From positions 62,001 through 126,000 of the forward strand of contig JAIUNY010000002.1 in the NCBI GenBank assembly GCA_020161505.1: DNA of 64,000 nt, in the 5' to 3' direction. Position numbers and translations under genes: made by a program. Under the pieces are notes generated by a model that was not told where the DNA came from, did no database searches, and was given only the letters and a program-made list of their open reading frames with translations. Below are positions 58,792-64,000 of this stretch, piece by piece (position 1 is the stretch's first letter; each line of letters starts with the position of its first letter). Origin of the DNA: Armatimonadota bacterium (GTDB taxonomy: Bacteria > Armatimonadota > Fimbriimonadia > Fimbriimonadales > Fimbriimonadaceae).

Positions 58792-59886
58792 ATGAGTAAT
58801 GGACAAAAGGTGCCCTGGGCAACGCTGAGCGTGATTGCGGTGTGCATCGCCGTCGCTTTCAGCGAGGCCCTCTCGCCGGGATTGACCAAGTCCCTTGCCC
58901 TGGTTCCCGGACAACTCACGCCTCTATCGTTCATCGGCAGTCCCTTCGCCCACGAGAACATCCTGCATCTTCTGGCCAACATGATCTTTCTCGCGGCGGT
59001 TGGGCCGCTCGTGGAGTTCTCCCGGGGGGCCTGGAGATTCCTGCTCCTCTACTTTGTCGGAGGCCTCGCCGGAACCTTGGGCCACCTCGCGATCGCGGCG
59101 GCGGCTGGATCCGGAACCCCTCTCCTTGGCGCCTCCGGGGCGGTCGCGGCCTGCGTGGGATACTGCGCGGTGCGATTCATGCGCACCAAAGTGCCAATTC
59201 TCCCCAACATCGGTGTCCCGGTCGGAGCAATTGCCCTTGTCTGGGTCGTGGTTCAGATCGCAGGCGGGCTCCTCAAAGTCGGGGAACTCGGCGGTGGCGA
59301 CATGAGCGGATCGGCGTTTTGGGCGCACATCGCGGGATTCCTCGCCGGGCTTGCGATGAGCGTCGTTCTGGGAGGTCTGAAGGAAGCTCGGCAGTCGTAC
59401 GGACACGAGGTGCTCGAGCGCATGAATCTTCGCGGACCTGCCGCCGTGCTGGCAGCCGCAGAAGAACACCTGAAGCTCCATCCCGGCGACAAAAAGGCCC
59501 TGCGAGAACGGGCCGAAGCTCTAGAAGAAATGCACGAGCCGGAGGCGATGTCGGCCTACCGCGATCTGCTGGCGGTTGCGAGCAGCGAGGAAAAGCCCGA
59601 GATCATCGCCGTTCTTGCCAAGGGTCGAGGATTTGACCGAATGCCCGTGGTGGAACGCCTGCGCCTTGCCGATTCTCTCGCCGAGCCCATCTCGAAGATC
59701 TCTGTGCTCAAGTCGATCACCGAGGGCGCGCCCGATGTCCGCACTCCGGATGCCCTCCTCAGCTTGGCTCTGGCGGCACGGGACAGCCAACCCGACCTCT
59801 TCAAGCGTGCTCTGGATCGTTTGACGACCGAGTTTCCGATGCACGATGCGACGGGGATCGCCCGTCAGAAAGGATTGATTTCATGA
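58792..59886 (+). CDS. Rhomboid-family intramembrane serine protease with soluble C-terminal domain
   Basis: 364 residues. Six membrane helices within 1-195. Catalytic dyad Ser115 (LLGASGAVAACVG) and His179 (FWAHIAGFLAG); Asn63 in HLLANMIFL matches the HxxxN part. The soluble C-terminus (200-364) is helical and looks TPR-like, probably a cytoplasmic docking domain. The stop overlaps the ATG of the next gene by 4 bp (ATGA). Substrate unknown. Confidence 0.9.
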   Translation: MSNGQKVPWATLSVIAVCIAVAFSEALSPGLTKSLALVPGQLTPLSFIGSPFAHENILHLLANMIFLAAVGPLVEFSRGAWRFLLLYFVGGLAGTLGHLAIAAAAGSGTPLLGASGAVAACVGYCAVRFMRTKVPILPNIGVPVGAIALVWVVVQIAGGLLKVGELGGGDMSGSAFWAHIAGFLAGLAMSVVLGGLKEARQSYGHEVLERMNLRGPAAVLAAAEEHLKLHPGDKKALRERAEALEEMHEPEAMSAYRDLLAVASSEEKPEIIAVLAKGRGFDRMPVVERLRLADSLAEPISKISVLKSITEGAPDVRTPDALLSLALAARDSQPDLFKRALDRLTTEFPMHDATGIARQKGLIS

Positions 59887-60575
59887 AAGCCTGGTGGCGC
59901 AGAGTGCGCCCTCATGTGTTGGCCGCCCCGCTCTTCTGGCTCGTCCGGCTGATCATGTCCACCGTCAAGGTGGAGACCCGAGGTTACGAAGAGACCAAGG
60001 CTCTGCCCGGCGGGAAGATCCTGGCTGGCTGGCACGGTCGCACGATGATCGGCACGAAAATCTTCTTCCGGCAAGGCGTCTGGACGATCATCAGCCAATC
60101 GCGCGATGGCGAGATGCAGAACAAGATTTTCACCAAGTTTGGGTTCAAAACCATCCGTGGCTCCACTGGGCGGGGGGGAATCCAAGCCCTCGCCGAATCG
60201 ATCCGCGTGCTGAAAGATGGCGAGACAATGGCCTTCACGCCAGACGGACCCCGCGGGCCCAGCGGTGTGATTCAAAGCGGCATGATGCTGATGGCGAAGA
60301 AGTCAGGTTGCTGGCTCGTGCCCTGCGGCGTCTCGGCGTCCAAGCGTTGGCTGGTCAAGAGCTGGGATCGCTACATGGTTCCCAAGCCGTTCAGCCGAGC
60401 CATCATGATCTGCGGCGAACCGATCCAGGTGCCGCCCAAGGTCTCGGACGAGGAGTTCGAGCAGATTCGCCAAGAGCTCGAACGCCGAATGCACGCGCTG
60501 GAGCGAGAAGCCGAGGCCCTCTACGGCCATCCCGCGCCCGATTGGCATTCCGCCGAAGCTCAAACCCGAGCATAA
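59883..60575 (+). CDS. DUF374 lysophospholipid acyltransferase-type protein
   Basis: 230 residues. Short acyltransferase of the LPLAT superfamily: ILAGWHGRTMIGTKIFF with the catalytic His (HGRTM instead of HxxxxD), FGFKTIRGSTGRGGIQAL and FTPDGPRGPSGVIQSGMMLMA. Likely transfers an acyl chain at the inner membrane, perhaps to a lipid A-like or lysophospholipid acceptor; the acceptor is unknown. Starts within the rhomboid stop. Confidence 0.9.
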   Translation: MKAWWRRVRPHVLAAPLFWLVRLIMSTVKVETRGYEETKALPGGKILAGWHGRTMIGTKIFFRQGVWTIISQSRDGEMQNKIFTKFGFKTIRGSTGRGGIQALAESIRVLKDGETMAFTPDGPRGPSGVIQSGMMLMAKKSGCWLVPCGVSASKRWLVKSWDRYMVPKPFSRAIMICGEPIQVPPKVSDEEFEQIRQELERRMHALEREAEALYGHPAPDWHSAEAQTRA

Positions 60576-60581
60576 TGGGCT

Positions 60582-61307
60582 ATGTCTGACGAGCGGCTTT
60601 TTCGCCTCTACAAGCTCCATCAAGTCGATGAGAAACTGCTCGCGATCAAGGCCCGCGCCGAGCACCTGGATGTCGGCAAACGCGAACTCGCCGTCGCCAA
60701 AAAACTCGCCACCGACAACGCTGATCTCCTCGCGGAAGCAAAGGCGACGAAGCAAAAACTAGCTGAACTCACCCTGAAAGAAGATCAGGCCAACGAAAAG
60801 CTCGAGAAGTTCCAGAAGCAACTCTACGACGGCTCGATCACGAGTTCGCGCGAGATTGCGCATCTCCAAGATGAAATCGAGATGCTCGAGATGCTCGTGG
60901 TCACCACCGATGACGAGCGCAAAGCACTCCTCATGAGTTCAAAGGAGTCCGCCGCCGCGGCGACAGAGATCGAAGAGAAAATCGCCAAGCTCAAAGAGCA
61001 AGCAGTGAAGAAGCGTGCTCACGCCGAGAAGGAGCATGCCGAACTCCAAGAGCTTTTCAAACAAACCGGAGCCACTCGCGCGTCCAAAGAATCAGAGGTG
61101 GAAAAGGAGTTGATAACCGCCTACAACAACGCGCGTAAACGCACGGGAAATACCGGATTGGCTCTCATCACGCCCAAGCAAGACTGTGGCAGCTGCGGCA
61201 TTGATATCCCCGAAAAGGTTCGAGAAGTCGTGCGCGATGGCAAAACCACGCCGTGCCTGAGTTGCGGGCGAGTCCTCTTCATCCACGCGCCAGGAGAGCT
61301 CGATTGA
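60582..61307 (+). CDS. Coiled-coil C4 zinc-ribbon protein (DUF164/CdsZ type)
   Basis: 241 residues. A long antiparallel coiled coil (about 10-180) followed by a C4 zinc ribbon: CGSCGIDI and CLSCGRVLFI, with four Cys. Members of this family are conserved in diderm bacteria and have been tied to RNA or chaperone roles; the precise function is not settled. CATAAT sits 5 nt upstream of the ATG. The stop overlaps the TTG of the next gene. Confidence 0.88.
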   Translation: MSDERLFRLYKLHQVDEKLLAIKARAEHLDVGKRELAVAKKLATDNADLLAEAKATKQKLAELTLKEDQANEKLEKFQKQLYDGSITSSREIAHLQDEIEMLEMLVVTTDDERKALLMSSKESAAAATEIEEKIAKLKEQAVKKRAHAEKEHAELQELFKQTGATRASKESEVEKELITAYNNARKRTGNTGLALITPKQDCGSCGIDIPEKVREVVRDGKTTPCLSCGRVLFIHAPGELD

Positions 61308-62008
61308 GGTTTCTTCCCCTGCTCCTTGCCCTTGCGCTCATCCCGGCGGGATGCGCCAAGTTCCCAACTGGCGGCGTGATTCCGGACAATAAGCGGATCG
61401 TTTTTAACCTGACCGTGGATGGTCAGCTGCGTACGGGAACGGGGCCGGGGCAATCCGGATTGCCCTACGTCTATCTCATCGCGCTCAACCTCTCAACGGA
61501 GGACAATCCGACCACAACAGGGCCGATTCCCGTGGTTGTTCCTGGCGGAAACGGGTTTGTCGCCGGGCAAGCCACGCACTTTATCCTGTGGGATCCCCTT
61601 GCTTCGCCGCAGTACCAGATCTTCAAGTTCCGCGATGGAACGCTCAATGAGTGGTTCCAGACCGGCGTCCCCGTGGTCAGCACCCCGACCGTCGAGGGCG
61701 ATGATCAGTTGAACTTCCAAATTGATCTGAGTCAGCTCGTATCGGCAGCTGACGTGCCGACGATTCGCAGCATTCAAGCCAACTTCCTCACGATGAACAA
61801 TCGGAATGTCAGCGGAGGAGGCCGGAATTGGGATGCCCTCGGCGACAGCAATCTGACGACTCAGATCAACTCGCCGTTCACCTTCCGGCTGAACACAAGC
61901 CAGACCTACAACAACTCGAACCAAATCCTGCGCGAGCCGGTGGGAGACACGTTGGATCCCAACCTCGACATCAGCGACTGGTCGATTGAAGTACGACTCC
62001 AGAACTGA
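61304..62008 (+). CDS. Lipoprotein of unknown function
   Basis: 234 residues. The TTG at 61304 lies in TTGA with the upstream stop and has AGGAG 8 nt upstream, so it is preferred to longer starts. Lipobox IPAGC (Cys17). The mature protein is mostly beta with many Asn, Thr and Gln, FNLTVDGQLRTGTG and VYLIALNLSTEDNPTT, typical of Ig-like or surface-exposed lipoproteins. No family recognised. Confidence 0.75.
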   Translation: MRFLPLLLALALIPAGCAKFPTGGVIPDNKRIVFNLTVDGQLRTGTGPGQSGLPYVYLIALNLSTEDNPTTTGPIPVVVPGGNGFVAGQATHFILWDPLASPQYQIFKFRDGTLNEWFQTGVPVVSTPTVEGDDQLNFQIDLSQLVSAADVPTIRSIQANFLTMNNRNVSGGGRNWDALGDSNLTTQINSPFTFRLNTSQTYNNSNQILREPVGDTLDPNLDISDWSIEVRLQN

Positions 62009-62069
62009 CCCTTCAACACTCACGCTGTACTGATTTCCGGCAATGACGCGGCATAATGGATGAGCTTCC

Positions 62070-63002
62070 ATGCCGCGTGTTTCGATTCTCCTGACCTGTT
62101 ACAACCACATCGCCTACCTCGAAGAAGCGGTGCGGAGCATCGAGGCGCAGACCTTCGCCGACTACGAAGTGATCGCGCTCGACGACGGATCCACCGATGG
62201 CACGCGCGAATGGCTTTCCGACTATTCGGTCAAGAATCCCGGGAAGATGCACCTGATCTTCAACGAGAAGAATCTGGGGACGTACGGCGCCCTCAACGTC
62301 GGGTTGAAAGCGGCAACCGGAGAATTCGTCGCCGTCTTCAACGATGACGACCTGTGGGAGCCCACCAAACTCGAAAAACAAGTCGCGATGATGGACCATC
62401 AGCCCAAAATCGGGCTCGTCCACACCGACGGATTCTTCATCGACGGCGCAGGAAAACGACGCACCGATTCCCCCCTGGGATTTGATTTTCCGCGTACCGA
62501 AACCGGCGACGTCCTTGCTGCGCTCATCTATGCGAACAGTATCATCGCCAGCGCGGTACTCGCCCGAAAGGTCTGCTTCGACCAGCTGGGCGGATTCAAC
62601 GAGCGATACTTTGGCAGCGGCGATTGGGAGATGTGGTACCGCGTTGCCGAGAAATGGCAGGTTGGCTATGTCGCCGAACCCCTCACGATGTACCGTGTGC
62701 ACGGAGAGAACGCCAGCCATAAGCTCGAACGCATCTGGCGCGACGACGAGATGCTCCGAACCTGGATCGCCGAGCGCATTGGCACGTATCGAGAGATCAC
62801 TCGGCTTCCCGAGGCTGTGCTCAAGAAGGCAGAGAGCCACAACTGGGCATGCCTCGGCACCGTCCGCACCCTCAATGGTCGCCCCTGCGAAGGCCGTCAG
62901 GCGTATTTAAGATCGTTCAGTATTGATCCCTCACGATGGAAGAGCCTGATCCGTTACGCTGCAACCTTCCTGCCCGCCAAGTCGTTCCGCAAGCTGCTAT
63001 GA
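62070..63002 (+). CDS. Family 2 glycosyltransferase
   Basis: 310 residues. GT-A fold: VSILLTCYNHIAYLEEAVRS, ALDDGSTDGTREWL, FNEKNLGTYGALNVGLKAA, and the DxD metal motif in FNDDDLWEP. The EMWYRVAEKWQVGYV segment near 195 matches GT2 enzymes of polysaccharide clusters. Membrane anchoring is not evident. Overlaps the start of the next glycosyltransferase (ATGA). Confidence 0.93.
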   Translation: MPRVSILLTCYNHIAYLEEAVRSIEAQTFADYEVIALDDGSTDGTREWLSDYSVKNPGKMHLIFNEKNLGTYGALNVGLKAATGEFVAVFNDDDLWEPTKLEKQVAMMDHQPKIGLVHTDGFFIDGAGKRRTDSPLGFDFPRTETGDVLAALIYANSIIASAVLARKVCFDQLGGFNERYFGSGDWEMWYRVAEKWQVGYVAEPLTMYRVHGENASHKLERIWRDDEMLRTWIAERIGTYREITRLPEAVLKKAESHNWACLGTVRTLNGRPCEGRQAYLRSFSIDPSRWKSLIRYAATFLPAKSFRKLL

Positions 63003-63862
63003 CGCCGCGCGTCGAATTCCTGATCCCGGCTTACAATCCAGGCGAGTTCTTGGAGCCATGTCTCGAGAGCCTGATCGCCCAAACCGAGTCAGATTGGCGA
63101 GCGGTTGTCCTAGATGACGGGAGTATCGAGTGGCCTTCCTGCCCGAGCCTCGATGATCCCCGAGTCACGGTGATCCGTACGGAAAACCGTGGAGTCAGCG
63201 CGGCCCGCAATCGCGCGTTCGCGGAGTCCTCAGCCGACTTAGTTTGCTTTCTCGATGCCGACGACCTCCTTGCTCCGACCTTTTCCCAGTCTCTGCTCGC
63301 GCCTTTGGACGACCCAAGGCTCGCCGGATCCTACTGCGATGGGCAGCTTCTCTGGATGTTCGACTCCCCCGAAGGCCATCAGACAGCCATGGTGTACGGC
63401 CCGACCGATGACCTCTTCGATACCCTCGCCACTCGACCGATGAATCTCGGCGCCATGGTCATTCGGCGACAAGTGGTGGAGCGAGCCTTGCCGTTTAGCA
63501 TCGAGATGTCGAGCGCGAGCGAAGACTGGGATTTCTTGCTCCGCGCCGCCTGGCAAACGCGCTGGCACTACGTCGCCGAGCCCCTATACACCTACCGACT
63601 CACCTCCGGAAGCTGGAGCCGCAACTACGAGAAGCTCTATGCGAAGAGCGCCGAGATGGTCGATCTGTATGCCAAGGCCACCGACGGCCCTCGGTTCTCT
63701 CCCGATCAATCGGCAAGGGCCAAACACCATCTGCGCAACTGGGCTGCCAGGGAGATGCGGAACCAAGCAAAATCCAACGGATCCTGGGGCAAAGCCATGC
63801 GCACCGTGGCGAAACACCCCGAACTCGCCTTTTGGTTTGCCCTCCGGCTCGTGAGGCGCTAG
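62999..63862 (+). CDS. Family 2 glycosyltransferase
   Basis: 287 residues. VEFLIPAYNPGEFLEPCLES, VLDDGSIEWP, ENRGVSAARNRAFAES and the DxD motif CFLDADDLLAP; SEDWDFLLRAAW near 170 places the acceptor-side Asp. Belongs with the preceding GT2 gene in a small polysaccharide or glycan operon; ATG at 62999 lies in its stop. Its stop overlaps the convergent gene's stop (CTAG). Confidence 0.93.
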   Translation: MTPRVEFLIPAYNPGEFLEPCLESLIAQTESDWRAVVLDDGSIEWPSCPSLDDPRVTVIRTENRGVSAARNRAFAESSADLVCFLDADDLLAPTFSQSLLAPLDDPRLAGSYCDGQLLWMFDSPEGHQTAMVYGPTDDLFDTLATRPMNLGAMVIRRQVVERALPFSIEMSSASEDWDFLLRAAWQTRWHYVAEPLYTYRLTSGSWSRNYEKLYAKSAEMVDLYAKATDGPRFSPDQSARAKHHLRNWAAREMRNQAKSNGSWGKAMRTVAKHPELAFWFALRLVRR

Positions 63863-64000
63863 TCGCGGATCTCGGGCTTGTCGCGGCCGTAACCGATGAA
63901 GAACGCCATCCAGGCGACAAACGCGATCAACGCAAACGCCGCTTTCGCCGCTTGGGGAACGGCGGGGTTGAAGCTGAAGAACCCCTCAATCGGCGCGGCG
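63859..64000 (-). CDS. C-terminal end of a membrane protein (partial)
   Basis: The last 46-47 codons of a leftward gene running out of the window. The visible end has one hydrophobic helix (KAAFALIAFVAWMAFFIGYG) followed by RDKPEIRD. Nothing else can be said; the start is outside. Its TAG stop shares bases with the stop of the convergent GT2 gene. Confidence 0.55.
   Translation of the reverse strand, partial: AAPIEGFFSFNPAVPQAAKAAFALIAFVAWMAFFIGYGRDKPEIRD

Noticed and set aside
1-64000. CRISPR array, prophage, insertion sequence, toxin-antitoxin or defence island
   Set aside because: No regularly spaced repeats, transposase, integrase, phage structural or known defence genes were found on either strand.

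Overview
The window looks like a chromosomal segment of a GC-rich, diderm, free-living bacterium, most likely an Armatimonadota (Fimbriimonadia-like) lineage. This assignment is an inference. It rests on the prepilin-type N-terminus with the FPVFAQAK tail that is common in that group, on outer-membrane-type proteins and many lipoproteins, on a bifunctional-style Tal/Pgi pair, and on an extended MalG-type permease. No phage, transposase, CRISPR array or rRNA is visible, so the window reads mainly as core genome with a few accessory patches.

Layout. 1-4,900: tail of a DUF4953-type zinc metalloprotease, a TetR regulator with a NemR-like operator, an EF-G2-type GTPase and a MarR regulator divergent from a small hypothetical gene. 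5,000-14,900: VOC protein, aldo/keto reductase, pyrD with a coupled membrane peptide, an MlaE-type permease, two anchored unknown proteins, a TPR protein and overlapping tal-pgi. 14,900-20,600: outer-membrane protein, creatininase-family hydrolase, dnaA with a DnaA box on its own promoter, thiamine pyrophosphokinase, FHA protein, purM and tRNA-Lys. 20,700-25,500: two lipoproteins beside the tRNA, an M42 peptidase, a pseudopilin and a small lipoprotein. 25,600-31,900: rimO, a membrane protein, and the leftward operon BCCP-like / pseudopilin-like / accC / nusB / rarA. 32,400-37,100: a tightly overlapped chemotaxis operon cheC-cheD-HDOD-cheB-cheR-cheY-cheX without cheA, cheW or receptors. 37,200-46,800: WD40 protein, lipoprotein coupled to a GH57 enzyme, DUF1015, an MBL hydrolase, a lipoprotein, a pair of paralogous small membrane proteins, and aldehyde dehydrogenase with its DUF779 partner. 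46,800-57,000: orphan MalG-type permease with a 250-residue insertion, metK, a double-STN protein, a zinc-finger anti-sigma-like protein, a second M42 peptidase, a DUF4349 lipoprotein and a tricorn-type protease. 57,000-64,000: prenyl synthase, YebC, rhomboid, DUF374 acyltransferase, CdsZ-like zinc ribbon, a lipoprotein, two GT2 glycosyltransferases and the tail of a membrane protein.

Gene expression style. About 16 genes have a TANNNT hexamer ending only 6-8 nt before the start codon and no Shine-Dalgarno sequence, which predicts leaderless transcripts. Genes inside operons usually start on a codon that overlaps the upstream stop (ATGA, GTGA or TTGA).

Most notable observations: a biotin-carrier-like protein encoded first in the accC operon whose biotinyl-lysine position is glycine, resembling the plant BADC negative regulators of acetyl-CoA carboxylase; a pseudopilin-like gene embedded between it and accC; the widespread leaderless promoter pattern; dnaA autoregulation; and paired small membrane proteins of unknown function. 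All functional calls come from reading protein motifs; no database search was run.
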